A DNA stretch of 64,000 nt from Fomes fomentarius. Taxonomy: Eukaryota > Basidiomycota > Agaricomycetes > Polyporales > Polyporaceae. The notes beneath the pieces are model-generated. The model saw nothing but the letters and a program-made list of their open reading frames with translations, was not told the origin of the DNA and made no database searches. Positions 1-11,371 of the stretch are shown piece by piece (positions within the stretch are counted from its first letter, which is position 1; each line of letters starts with the position of its first letter). Location: the NCBI GenBank assembly GCA_022606135.1, contig JABYQN010000012.1, positions 496,001 to 560,000 of the forward strand. The letters are read 5' to 3'. The position numbers and the translations under genes were made by a program.

Positions 1-741
1 GAGGTACAGAAGTCCGCTCTTCCGCCTGCCTCGGTACCACGTCATCGGGCGCCGAAAGTCCGCAACTTCGAGCAAGGCCGGCAATTGCTCACAGGCTGCA
101 TAGCATCGCACATAGATGATAGGGAGTGTGTATTTAGTATGCTAGGAGCCTCCAGGGCAAAGAGAAGAGGTTTCTGTGGCCGGATCTTCGTCAGAACTGG
201 GAGTTTATCTCTAAACGATCTGACTTCTGTAACTTACATAACCGAGTATCTATGGAATTTCAGAAGGCGTATGTGTTTTGCAAGGCTTGTAGCAGTACAT
301 AGGACTAGTCTCGGAGCAAGGGATGCAGCAGCAAGGGCACCGTCGATTTTTCTGACTTTTCTGACTTTTTCGTGTCGACAGTGCGCGCGCATCGGTCGGA
401 GATGAGCGGCCACCAATTTTAGAAACAGCTGTAACCAATACATTAAAACAGGAGCTGGAGATATGGAACATCCTCGATATGGATGGGGAAGGGGAAGAGG
501 ATGGTAGCAATGGAGATGGTAGGATGACCTTACTGACACGATTCTGAACAGTTGAATATCCGTGTTTTGAATGAGCCTCTCGCTCACAACGAGCCGTCAC
601 TGTATGTAAGACTACACCAATGGTATAGATCCTCCGTCGAGCCTCGAGTTGGAGTTCATATGATGCTGGGTCAACGGCAGCGTGAGAATAGTCGACCGTT
701 GACTGTGTCGACTAGTCAACAAGTCGCACGACCTGTCGTCT
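1..741. other. no gene recognised
   Basis: I see no reading frame here with family resemblance or a convincing exon structure. Short open frames exist on both strands but none has a clear start, splice signals and a plausible protein. The last part may hold the undetected first exon of the gene that is open from about 742. Confidence 0.4.
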
Positions 742-1595
742 GTGTCGTCCAGTCAACCGACCCGCACAACACTGGCTCAGACGTCCCGACGAGTTGCAAA
801 CCAACCGTACGATAAGTCGAAGAGGTCCAGAGTTACCAACCAAGCTGCTCCATCGTCATCAGCCTCTTCTTCCACACACTCCTCTCCCACACAACCTGCC
901 GTCCGCGAGACTTTCTTGCGGCAAATCCGTCGGAGGTTTCCAAACTTCACGCCTCGGAACGACTTTGATATCTTGGCCCTTTCGGGTGAGCTGTTTGCGG
1001 GGCCCAAGGCTGAAGTGTACTCGTGGCTAGACGGAGAGCTGGCGAGAATTGCCAATGAGGTGGGTGATGTAGAGCCGATACTCGCGTCTGCTAAGAAGAT
1101 GATGGATGTTCAAGACATTGTCACTGGTGTACGTGTGTCGCATTTGTCTTCATCCTATCTGCTGCTTACATGCATTCTCGTCTGGCTTTGTCATCTCAGT
1201 GCAAACCGTCAGCAGACACATCCAACGTCATCGTTCGTCCCATCCCTCACAGCCAATATTCCCTCCGTCTCTTTCCTGGTTCCGTCTCCTTGAAACAGAT
1301 CTGTATGGACTTTGTCGACACGAGTACAGGCATGCCTGTCAACTCGCCGTTCAAGTTTGAGTTGTGGATGGCTTCGGCTGGGTGTCCATCTGTTCGCGTG
1401 CGTTCACTGGAATGCTCATGGAATGTAGCGCAGAAGGATATCCACCCCGGGGAAGAGAAGTTTGTGTTGCTGGAGGGGGTGAGCTACATTCTGCGGCGCC
1501 CTGGGCATAGGGATTTACGTTTCACCGTCCCAATGCGAGCTCCAGCTCCCTCCGTAGAGCCTGTAGACGAGCTCGACCTCCCTCGATACATGTGA
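742..1595 (+). CDS. unknown two-exon protein, start unresolved
   Basis: Unrecognised protein of about 260 residues in two exons, 742-1128 and 1200-1595. They are joined by a 71-nt intron (GTACGT donor, TCTCAG acceptor) that keeps phase 0. The N-terminal 50 residues are rich in Ser, Thr and Pro. The rest looks globular, with an acidic-aromatic stretch ending near DVQDIVTG and a second exon rich in beta-type residues (PHSQYSLRLFPGSVSL, FELWMASAGCPSVRVRS, FVLLEGVSYILRR). No ATG opens the frame at its 5' end, since the first codon at 742 is GTG. The true start is therefore probably in an upstream exon I could not place. I do not recognise a family and assign no function. The smooth splice join and the clean TGA after PRYM argue that it is a real gene. 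Confidence 0.55.
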
Positions 1596-2803
1596 GGGTG
1601 TTAGCATTCATCTCTGTTGGTACCATTCCGTGCTCGTTTGGATTCTATCGCTATGTACCAATAACTATCCAGCAGTATGATATCTATCGCCGACACTCTG
1701 GTTGTATAGATACGAATGACTTTCATAGATAAGACACTTCAACATTCCAAGTTTTGCATCCACGAGCGTAATTCGGGTGAGTGAAACAAATGATACCTCT
1801 GTTGCCCTAGATCTTGTAGCTTAGTGCAGTGCTTTGAATAGAACATAGCTATTATGACACGTACTCAACGCGCCCTGGTCAACGCGCATATATACATTCC
1901 CTGGGTTAGGGTTTGGGCGCGGATCAACATGTCCGACTCAGTATCAAGTTGGTTAACATGGTCGCCTACCGACTCCGTGACTTTCGTCATCCTTCTCCCC
2001 TCCTAATGGGGGTCACTCTTGTATGAGTTCTCAGCCTTGCGCTACCTATTCGCATATGCACAGACTGCAAACGGCGTGACATAGAGAACGTACAGGATGG
2101 GGGATAAGACGAGTTGCGGTACATAGAGGTATCTAAGGGGATGGGTGGAGCAATGGCGATCGGGACTTGGAGAACAGAAAGACGAGAGATACGGACGTAT
2201 GTGACAGGGCTGCTGCGAGATGGTTGTGACAAGACAAATGGACGGGTCGGGATCAAGAAGCTGGGCGAGGAAAGAGAAGACGTCGAGCTGGAAGGGAGAG
2301 TGCACCGGGGTCCGTGAGCTAAGATAGGAATCATAAGAGCACGGGCGTGCCTCCGATGGAGGTGTTCTGGGTGCTGATTGGAAGAGTCTATGATCACGGA
2401 AGGATACGGCAGGATGCAACCGACATTTTTGAAGAGGAATCGTCTTTGAGAGTTGTCGTACAGTTCGGACGACGATTGACCGTACGGCAGTACTAGACGG
2501 CGCGCGCACTACAGCCCTGCACTTCATTCGCCCTGGTAGGATATCCGGTGTGACAACATTGACTCATGCAGATGATGGCCCAGAAGACTTGGAGGTGTCC
2601 CAATTGTCGGTTCGTGGGTCTCCGCTTGCTGTTCTCGGTCCGCACATGCGCTCGCGTCAGAAGAATAGGGTTCATTCTCGCAAAAGATGACGTCTGGAGG
2701 AGCGGCCTGATTGGAGCCCTCGGACTGTGGCGGAGACTTGGCATCCTCGCGTGTTGTGATATTGGAGTCTTCAGTCTGCACAAACATTCATTTGTCAAAC
2801 ATG
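1596..2803. other. intergenic stretch without recognisable gene
   Basis: Open frames on both strands, the longest on the minus strand between 2042 and 2527, give low-complexity Ser/Arg/Pro-rich peptides without splice logic or family resemblance. I see no repeat or mobile-element signature. Confidence 0.4.
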
Positions 2804-4016
2804 CTACCACCGAGGACAAATGCAACGTACCTTCTGGGATCCATCGAGCTCACGCTTGAGCTGCAAGATCCACACTTCATCCTCCTTAGCCTCGGGCCAG
2901 ACCCATGGGGGATCGCTGAACTCAGACTTGTGTACATCGTACACACGACCCAGCGCGTCAACAAGCTCCGGGGTCATGAAGTCCTCAGATCTCTTCTCGC
3001 AAAGTATGTGTAAGTTCCTGATAACACGTTCCGCATTATCGCGGATAGAAAGCGTGCGGCCATGATCGGTAGAGTAGCATTTGAGGTAGCACAGAATCCC
3101 GTGACGAGTGAGTGCACGGATCGCATGGGCTGTCTCAACATCCTCTGTCTCTTTTGCGCTGCTAGAGCTTGCGCCAACCCAAGAGATCAGTGTACACAGC
3201 ACATCTGAGCAGAGTCGAAGGGAGGTATATTCTGTGTTCTGGACTTGTTCTTGAAGAACTCGCTGCAGACTGAGCGCAGCTGGGCCGACGAGTCGAGGTG
3301 ATATCAGTACAAGGGCCACAAAGCATCATCGACAATGACTCGGCTCACCGCGTTGTCGGACTGTGTCCGTAAGCAACCCGTAGGGTAGGCCATCCGTATC
3401 CCAAGAGATAAGACTGCGCGCAATGGAGATATTATCTTCAATTATCCCATTAGCGAAGAGGTGTCCGAGCGAGCTGTCAGGCCGGTAGAGGTTATTTTGC
3501 GAGAGATGTTCCCAGAATCGTTGAACGTTTGGCAGATCGCCTCCACCAATATCGAGATCCACTGTCACCGCAAGGGAGACGTCGCTCTGTATGGAAAGAG
3601 GGATGTTGTCTGTGTTCTGTTGATGGTTACGAATCACAGACACTATCCCTTGGTAGCAGTCTACAACTTGCCTCTCCCTTTGGAAATCAGAGAAGCAGAT
3701 GGAGGCGTAACTGCTGAGGTAACTCTGATCCATGGTAATGGCATACGCTTTCATGACCATTGCCACATCGAGAGTGTCCAAGGCCTCAGAAAATCTGTGG
3801 GGCTCACGTCTGCGCCACGTGAGCGTCCAGGACATGTCCCCTACACATGGCCATTTCGAACGTGATGCGCTGTGACCATTGTCTGAGTCATCTGGCCTGT
3901 ATCTGACCAGTGTATGATGGAGTATTGTATCTACACGAATTCTAGGGAGGTCGGCAAACATTCAGTCCTGCGTAGAACAATGGACTCGAAGGCCCAATAA
4001 TGCGTAGCAACCAGCT

Positions 4017-4808
4017 CTACCATGGAGAGATATACTTCCACTGCTCCATCTCCACCACCAACTCATCCTGATATCGAGGGAGGGCCTGCGTGAATGCCTT
4101 CACCCAGCCACGGTAACGCTGACGTCGGTAGAGAGCGTACGTAAGTTCCCAATACTCCGGCATCCAGGCCGCGCAACCCCAGTCGATGAGGCCTACAGGC
4201 CTGTATTTATCGTCGACGAGTATGTTGTTCGGGGATATATCACCATGCGTGAGACATAGCCGATAACGCTTCTGGCGCAAGCGAGCGGAAAGAGTACGGA
4301 TGTCTGCGTCTGCTTCCTCGGGAAGGGTGTTGTACCACTGCGCATGGAATTCGTCCTGAGATGCAAAGGGGCCGACCATTTGCTCGTGCTTGATGCGGTA
4401 GCTGTGGAGGGGCCCGCCAGTGAAGCCGCAAACCGAATCACCGTATGGCGATGGCTCCAGCGCCCGCAATTGCTCCAGCCACCCACTTACACTAGCCACA
4501 AACACATCCATCTCCTGTTCGGAGTAGTCGCTGAGGGTGCGCGGCATTTCTGCGACCTCTCGACCGGGGAGACGCGTCATGACGAAGTATGCACCGCCGG
4601 CTTCGTCGCGGAGGACATCCAGCACAGCAGGGACAGGGATTGTCGTGTGAGTGGAAACATGATGAGTGGCGAGCGCTTCGCTGACGGTCACTCGACCACC
4701 ACGTTTGGCGTATAAACCGAAGGGAAGTTGGACTGCACAGGGAGTGAGATCATAGCCGCTATAGCGCTCCAAACTCTTGTATGCCTTGAGCCGCAGTAAC
4801 GGCGGCAT
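4017..4808 (-). CDS. APH-family (aminoglycoside phosphotransferase-like) kinase
   Basis: Intact 263-residue frame with the APH/choline-kinase-like fold signature, the common fungal 'APH-domain' proteins. Visible motifs: a Lys (about residue 35) in GLYAKRGGRV with a Glu (about 44) in VSEALATHH, matching the N-lobe Lys-Glu pair; PVPAVLDV; the catalytic loop HGDISPNN (188-195, base D190); and the metal-binding LIDWGCA (D209). The C-terminal helical part contains MPEYWELTYAL. The frame starts at ATG 4806-4808. It is somewhat short at the N-terminus for the family, so an extra 5' exon is possible. It lies on the same strand as the two halves of the broken DUF6535 gene and fills the gap between them. 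The substrate cannot be told from sequence; fungal members are mostly uncharacterised small-molecule or protein kinases. Confidence 0.82.
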   Translation of the reverse strand: MPPLLRLKAYKSLERYSGYDLTPCAVQLPFGLYAKRGGRVTVSEALATHHVSTHTTIPVPAVLDVLRDEAGGAYFVMTRLPGREVAEMPRTLSDYSEQEMDVFVASVSGWLEQLRALEPSPYGDSVCGFTGGPLHSYRIKHEQMVGPFASQDEFHAQWYNTLPEEADADIRTLSARLRQKRYRLCLTHGDISPNNILVDDKYRPVGLIDWGCAAWMPEYWELTYALYRRQRYRGWVKAFTQALPRYQDELVVEMEQWKYISPW

Positions 4809-5534
4809 ATATAGCCAAGCAGCCCACAGAAGGCTGGATATGGCAGGACGGCTGGGACAATGATCATCAGCACACCTGTTATTTCCCAGTACTTATGTTG
4901 TCGTCACGTACATGGAGTACTTGAACTGGCCTGGTTCCGCGTCAGACATGCTAGGACACGTCGAGAGTGCAAGGCGAGGTGACGGTAAGTACTACTAGTA
5001 CCTTCGGTCGCAGTATGACCCTATTGACATCTGGGAGGCAATGACTCCCGAGCAAACAAGTGGTAGGCTATAGGGAGATCTGAAGGGGACTAGCACTGGA
5101 TGCACATGGTGATATCAAGAAGTTGGCAGGCCGTGGAGTAAGCGCTTACGCGCTTGCTCCTTCGCGGAATCGCACGCCACACTCACCATTTCAAGTTGAT
5201 CAGCCAGAGCATCTCGATTCTCTCCCGGCTTCGTCTCGTCCTAACGCTCCTCTCAGCACTGACAGTGACCAGACCATCGCTGCCGCCATCCCATTCAATG
5301 TCTGATGTCGTAGATATGCACGGTATTCAATCTCCATCTGACACGACCGCGCAACGAGCCGCGGAGGAAACCTCAGAGACGGTATGGCTGTGCTGGGCGT
5401 CCGTTGTACTCTACACAGTGGAATCCACAGCTGACTAGTGGATTCTATAAGGAATCTGCGTTGAACGAGGAGGAATGGCCAAATATCCCTGAAAGCTGGG
5501 ATACTATCCCATCCGCACAGGTACGGGAAGTGCT
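4809..5534. other. no gene recognised between kinase and DUF6535 fragment
   Basis: This is the rest of the 1.57-kb segment that interrupts the DUF6535 copy A remnant. Short frames are present but none is convincing. It should contain the kinase promoter; I see no clear TATA element. Confidence 0.35.
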
Positions 5535-6018
5535 CTATCTGCGTTCGATTGAGAAGCTGTTGAGTTGAATCGAAATTTGACGGAGTGTGGCAAGGACAGG
5601 GTCGGGTGGAGGGGGTGTCAGGAGCGTATAGGACTCGACGATGAGTCCTGTGAGTACTGCCGAGAAAAGACCCGCCTATGTGTGAACTCCATCAGTATCC
5701 ACGTGACAGGCAACAAACCTCGAAGTGAAAGAGCACGCACATAGACCAGAAGCGTGTCGATCTCTTCCTTCCAGCGTTGCACCATCTCATCACTGTACTC
5801 CTTCACAATCTCGGCTGTCTTGTCCTAGGCGCGTTTCTTTTCCTCTTCTGAGAAATCATTCTTGCGGTCGAAGTAAAAACGATTCTAAGACCACATCACT
5901 GTGTCAGCGAGGTTGGGAACAACGACTAAGATATTCCCCGGCTTACCCACGCGGTTGGCAGGGTCCAACTTTCTGGAAGTAACTGTGGCCAGTCCGCGTC
6001 TGCTGACACGGATTCCTA

Positions 6019-6713
6019 TTAAGGTAACTCATGAGTGTCGAGCAAGGAGACATAGATGCACGTCGGGACAGGACTCTCTAGCATGGGGGTGTTCTCGAAG
6101 AAAATGTTGCCTCAGGCTATGTCACACATACCTCTAGCATCACCGGCCCCGACGCATCTGCATAAGGTGGTTGTAATGATGACTCCGTGTAGGGGGTCAC
6201 CGTGAGTAGAGGTATGCTGTGAGGCATTGTGATGAGTTGAGTTGGAATGTCCGAACGAAAAACGAAGACAACCTGCTCCGGCCCTCCCTGTCGGCTCATT
6301 CGTTCAACTTCGTTTTCAATGTCCGGATTCTCAGGGGCACCAACTGGAGCACGTGAGTGTGCTTCGACTTCTATTACTCTGTATGGCAGTTCTCACAGGA
6401 ACAACCGGAAGTGCGGGTAGTGCATTCGCGCGATAGTTAGAACGGAACATACCAGCGATGCTAGACAGGACGATGATACAACTACGTAGTGGCTTACCGT
6501 TGCCCTGAATGATGCTATAAGTCCTTGGTAATTAGCCTTCCAGGGTGAGAAGCTGTCAGTTTTGGGATTGTGGCATTGCTCGAAAATGTCGCACACCAAC
6601 GCAACAGAGACATCCATTGTAGCAATGTCCGATTGTGGAGAGACCAGCCAACGGTACATGAATACATAGGGTGGGTCGGACCTAGCTTGACGCTGGACGT
6701 CTGCGTCGGTCAT
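6019..6713 (-). CDS. tentative three-exon small unknown protein
   Basis: Possible small gene. Exon 1 (6498-6713) opens with ATG and reads through DPPYVFMYRWL and DIFEQCHNPK to a GTAAGC donor. A second open block, about 6132 to 6340, reads VEVNE-type acidic residues, then PEQVVFVFRSDIPTQLI, and ends at a GTATGT donor. A third block, 6019-6075, has 18 codons and a TAA, in phase with exon 2. The junction between exons 1 and 2 is not solved: the best-looking acceptor (CTCCAG) needs a different phase from the exon 1 donor. I do not recognise the family. It may be a decayed gene, since the neighbourhood is full of diverged repeats. Confidence 0.3.
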
Positions 6714-6839
6714 TTATAGTCACTGCGGAATGTCGCGTCAAGTGTCTCTTGCTTCTTCAGTAATGGACTACTATATCTCGCTGTTAAGCAGAAAATCCGT
6801 TGCACTGAGTAGAGCTTTGAGGTAGTGAAGGTAAGGATG

Positions 6840-8410
6840 AGAGAAAGGCATGATTGCATCCCCCCCACTTGCCACGGTTTCTAGACAGTACTAGTAGGAC
6901 GCTTCAGCATGAAGAAAACTGACGATACGGACCAACGTACTCACGACTCGGATTCACCTTGGGCACGATCCCTACAGTTCTCCTTCTCATCGGACAAATA
7001 CTCATGCTCAAGACCATCTGTCGTTGTAGTTAGCTATAGTGGTCGAGCTGTTCTGTGCTGTGCCCAGCTGAGACGTTGATACGGGGACACTGTTGAAGTG
7101 CCGAGAAAAGCGCCAAGTATCTGATTATCATAGTCCACTCATTGCTGTCCCAAGAGCCTTGCTTTCTGACCTGCATTCTGGTCAGTGAAGAAAGTGACTG
7201 CACTTCGGAAGATTCAGAACGAGAGTGTCCAAGTCAACACCTAGACTGCCTGCGATGGGTGGCCATGACATCGTCTCAATACCCGGTATGGTGCGTTTCA
7301 GTCCACGTAGCGGAACAGCGGTGACAGATAAGCAAGCGGGGACCCAAGAATGAGGGCTTAAGACTTACGGATATCATCATTTTTGGTGTGTGCTTCATTT
7401 GACTTGAAGCGGCAAGGCAGATTGTAAGGACCGGACCGAAGTCTATGTAGGTGGACGGAGGGATCGTGGATTCGGCTTCAAGCGAGTTCGTGCGATAGGA
7501 AGAGACGTCGTAACAATGCTCTGTTTGAGCAAAGCCGTGGACGCTAGGAATTTTCGGTGGGTGGAAAATAGGTACGTGTATGCGCACCATGGACCCAGTA
7601 CCTGAGAGATCAAGAACCGCGCTGCCTCTAGCAACCACAACAGACCCATCGATTCTAGTACTGTATGAAGGCGGATGACCGGTCTGGGCTAGATTGCTGT
7701 TGTCAAAGATGGACGCATGAATACGACAGGGACGAATGAAACGATGTACCTCGTGAGCACTTGGCAAGAGAGAATCCGTCCTAGAAGAAATGCAGCGGAT
7801 ATGGCTGCCTAGAATCTCAGCATGACGGAATTGGAACGAGTCCATATTGAGCGAGGACCTGAAGAAGCCGTGCAGGGACGGCAAGAGCATGCCAGAGAAT
7901 ATGAAATGGAGAAAATGCAGGACCATCCGAGGTGGGCGAGTTAGACAGAAGATGAAGACGAGAAAAGATTGACTCACGATCACTATCTCGTCGTACATAA
8001 ATCAAACACTCGCGACGCTTCCTTGCAACCGATCTGGCTGGTAGAGACCTGCACTGGAAGAGCTTGCGCTGGGTGTGGAATTGCTCTGGGATGAGTGCAT
8101 GACACTGGTATGGATGCCTATGTGGCTTGACATCAGGGGCGGCAGTATTTTGAAGCTTCGAAGGCTGAAGAGCACTGGGCTCTGAAGAGTGCCAAAGCGA
8201 CCGTATCGTTACGACTTGGAGGACACCAAGGGCAGGCCAGCCACGTGGCTTTCGGGCCGGTCTTAAGCGTCTGAGTCGGTCCACACAGTATGCTCAGGCG
8301 GCCTCCTCGTCCTTCATATCGCCATCTCATCCGTCTGCTTCTTATTTACAAGCTGCAATGCTATCTCTGTATTGCTCGCTAGTCAGCTCACTCTGAGAAA
8401 GTATACAGAC
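6840..8410. repeat. diverged duplicated block (partner of 26.05-27.59 and 34.28-34.44 kb)
   Basis: Long stretches match the DNA downstream of DUF6535 copy B. Examples are the segment around 6868-7090 against 26070-26340 (shared CACGGTTTCTAG, CTCCTTCTCATC and CGATCTGTCGT-type words), 7350-7620 against 26935-27240, and 7980-8110 against 27300-27450. A minus-strand frame reading PVQVSTSQ is kept in both copies with mostly third-base changes, which hints at a lost or unrecognised gene. The match resumes at 8330-8400 against 34370-34430, on the far side of the Gypsy insertion. I saw no intact gene. Confidence 0.55.
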
Positions 8411-8959
8411 CTTGTGTCGGCAACTTCGCAAAACGGTCACTGCTTCTAGATCAGCCGTAATCGGAGTGGGTATTCGCAGTGCTCCCGGACCGATAGCTTG
8501 TTCCGTCAGCAAAATGCAGCATGTCGGTATCTATACCAGCCGTTGGCTATGCAGATGACGTAGAACGGAATGACGACCAAGAAGAAGAGCGCGAGTCGTG
8601 GGATCGGGCGGGTCGAGTAGTCTAGGTCGAGAGCCGAGGGATGGGAGCCAACCGTGCACAGAGAGAGCAGTTGCCGAGGACAGTAGTGTGTGGATCGATA
8701 CTGGTGAGTACTAATACTTATCGTTGTGACCCGAGTGGTGTCGTCGCGGTGATGACTCTGGGGGGAGGTAGCTCGTTCTGTGGCAGGCACATTTTAACTG
8801 GTCCAATATACAAACACTGAGGGATTAACGGGCGAAGTGAGATTCTGATGCTCAACCTTAAGGCGTGTTAACTCGCGAGAGTCGAATGCGGAGCTTTTGT
8901 CGAGGGTGAGGCTTCTGTGTCGGCCCGCGACATTGGTGAGAGGGGAGACTATTGAATTT

Positions 8960-9240
8960 GTGAGGTGGGCGCACGAGATGAGGGGAAGGTAGTAAGGTAC
9001 GTACTTGTAATCACTGGTTACTCGCCTACTAGGCACGTAAGTAATATGTACTAGCGCAGGGCGGCGGTGGATTGACGCGTGAGAACAGGAGGGGCCTCGG
9101 GAGCCGCAGCCACTGGAATACACAAAGGAGCACATCAGGGGGCTGCCGTCGAGACCTCTGAGGCTGTCCTGCATTTGCAGTGTGAGAAAACAGTGTCGAG
9201 GGACTCAACTGTGGAGTGTGACTGCCTCTGTAGCTGTCAG
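8960..9240. repeat. left diverged direct repeat flanking the lectin gene
   Basis: Matches 12480-12720 in the same orientation, with shared blocks TAGCGCAGGGCG, CAGCCACTGG and GGGGCTGCCGTCG in the same order and spacing. It also resembles 34690-34800. The two repeats bracket about 3.3 kb that holds the H-type lectin gene. Confidence 0.5.
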
Positions 9241-11240
9241 CTCCCATACTCCTCATTCCAGCTAGTGTACCCATCATCCGCGCTGAGGAGAGCGGAGAGA
9301 ATGAAGAGGTGGGCAGGCGATCGCTTGACGCCGTCCCGGTACTCCCCTGAGCCCTCTCCAGAGGCCGAGGTTGTCCTGCGTACTAGAGAGTGTGTTCTGC
9401 CGATAGCGATCCAAGACTACTGTGGAGGACTCAGAGGAAGCTATGACGGTCGATAGACTGAGCGAACCGGCAGTCTACACGGCAGCCCCGGGCTCTTAAG
9501 GTGACGTTGAGAGATCAATCACATAGGAGTCACTTGCGCGGCTCTTGCACCATTTCTATCCGGATACCCTTGAGAGAATCTTAAGGTCCATAATCCCTTG
9601 AGAGGGTCTTAAGACATATCTCCGATACGCGACAAGCGATGGTCACATGAAGGCTCTTTCCGAGCCTAATATGGCCGGTTCCTCCAGCCATCAACGGCGT
9701 GAAATGACATTGACGCTGGCCAGAATGCATGCCAGCAGGATGAATTGATTCATAGCTACAGTTACACTACATAATGACATGGATTACGACAAAGACCGAT
9801 GGGGGGACCTTGAGATGGATGGAGAGACTACGGAAGTTCTTACTTGCGTGCGTGCCTAGTATGCGTGTATCAACCAACAAGTCGATGGGTTCTGCAATGA
9901 GACGGATTAACAAGTGAAGAAATGGCAGATGAACGGCAACTTACGAGGCATTTGCAGGAGGATGGTCAGGAAGGGTGGAGGTGAGCAGACGACTGCGTCT
10001 GCGATAATACGAGTGGCCCAGAGAATGCTCATCGGGGGCAATCACCATGATGGACATGGTGTCTGGAAGGCGGATCGAGTGCGAGCGAGTGTGGGTGAGA
10101 GCGCTGAATGGGAGGTGAAGTTTGAACAGCAAAGGGAAGATTGACTGACCTCCAGAAGAAGCCAGCGTGCAGTCTGTCAACTGTGACGTGGCACACGACG
10201 TCGACGAATCATGACTTACCTTTCTGCTAAAAGACATGTAGTCAAAGGTAGACGACTGACTCACCACATGCAACTTCAAGCAAGAGGCCAAGGGGAGACA
10301 AAATGAGACTTGTCACTTTCGACAAGATGGAAGAGAGAAAAGATGGGAGAAAATGACAAGTCCAACCGCGGGAAGCTGAGCAAGGAAATTCAACCGTGCG
10401 AATCGGGCAAGGCATGCCGTGGTTCGGCACACAGCCATCTTCGGCCGGATAAGTCCAACCTCGGCAGTCAACGATTGCCGAAATTCGCACTTGAAATCCA
10501 CTCGAGAGTTTTCGCACTTAAGGAGTTTCCATGATGGAATTGAGAGATTCTTAAGAAATGACTCTTAAGGGTTTCTGTGCCCGTCGGCTGGCAAGATTCA
10601 CTCAAAAGGCCAGTTGGGCGTGTAGTAGGAATGCCCTGTCACGCCTCACACGCGTAACGGTGACCGCTCGCGTGACGCGCGCTGCTCTCATGTCACGTTT
10701 CTGTCTCAAATTCCAACGCAACTCGTGCCAAATGCACCTCGCCACAATCTTCGCGCCAATTGCACCTCGGGCACCACCGTAGTAGGATCTCCCAGAATCC
10801 ACTGAGCAGCTGCATGACTATCAGATCTAGCGGCAACGATCTTCAGTGCCATGACCTTCTTGGTGACGATGATCAAGTTGTTGACCACTGCTTCCTTCCC
10901 TTCCTACCGCAGCAACAAGTGCGTCCCTCCCCACCAGCACTCTGAACAAACCAATCATGGTCACATCTGCGACAGGCGGAAGAGGCACGGCCTGAATATG
11001 AAAGTGATTCTTTGTTCATAGTTACCTTCCTCCGTTGACTTCTTCGCCAGACTTCACAGTATGACTCGGGTCTGGTATGCGTCAGCCGATTTAGGAGTAC
11101 CATGTGTGTGACAGAGTTCAATATTGCCTCATTTGCTATACTGAAGCCCAGAGTATTGACATCTAGAACTCTGATCGAGCTCCTGCAACTGCGTGAACAA
11201 CCTCACCGGAGGTGCATGGCATCAAACTTGTTTCGTGAGC
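9241..11240. other. gene-poor stretch with CTTAAG clusters
   Basis: No convincing coding exon. The hexamer CTTAAG recurs in two clusters, around 9494-9612 (three times) and 10514-10566 (three times), often in contexts such as AGAGGGTCTTAAG. This may be a decayed non-autonomous element, but no terminal repeats are clear. A GC-rich patch at 10630-10770 has low-complexity Arg/Thr frames only. Confidence 0.3.
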
Positions 11241-11244
11241 TCAA

Positions 11245-11250
11245 TATAAA
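11245..11250 (+). promoter_or_regulatory. TATA box of the lectin gene
   Basis: TATAAA lies about 125 bases upstream of the chosen lectin ATG. It is followed by a typical 5'-leader intron (GTAAGTCC donor near 11310, ATCCTAG acceptor ending at 11370). Confidence 0.5.
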
Positions 11251-11371
11251 GAGGCAATGAGAAAGCGGATTGATCTTCATCTCTTCTTTCCTTTTGTTTG
11301 CGCTGGTAAGTCCAAACCCATTGCCCTTGAAGATTTGCTCTGTCTCATTCCATTATCATGGGCATCCTAGT

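Larger units (their letters stand above)
2804..5884 (-). pseudogene. DUF6535-like membrane protein, copy A, split and decayed
   Basis: Two fragments of one DUF6535-type gene in the order expected for the minus strand. The N-terminal fragment has exon 3 (5741-5884) and the start of exon 4 (5535-5675), separated by a 65-nt intron; it includes EIDTLLVY and GLFSAVLTGLIVESY. The C-terminal fragment (3326-3961 and 2804-3319) aligns with the soluble C-terminal half of copy B at 23.3 kb. The central region with the remaining membrane segments is absent, and 3962-5534 lies in its place, holding a kinase gene. Exon 3 has an in-frame TAG at 5825-5827 where copies B, C and D have Trp, and the exon 4 fragment runs into TAG at 5535-5537. 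A GTGAGC donor at the C-terminal intron is still present. It cannot make a full protein. Known: DUF6535 is a basidiomycete multi-pass membrane family of unknown function. Inferred: an insertion or deletion event split the gene. Confidence 0.8.

Noticed and set aside
2042..2527. 161-codon minus-strand frame
   Set aside because: Low-complexity Ser/Arg composition, no domain, no splice context and no partner copy elsewhere in the window.
11270..11371. N-terminal extension of the lectin with a hydrophobic run resembling a signal peptide
   Set aside because: The stretch contains a textbook intron (GTAAGT to CCTAG) whose acceptor lies one base before the chosen ATG, so it is probably leader and intron.
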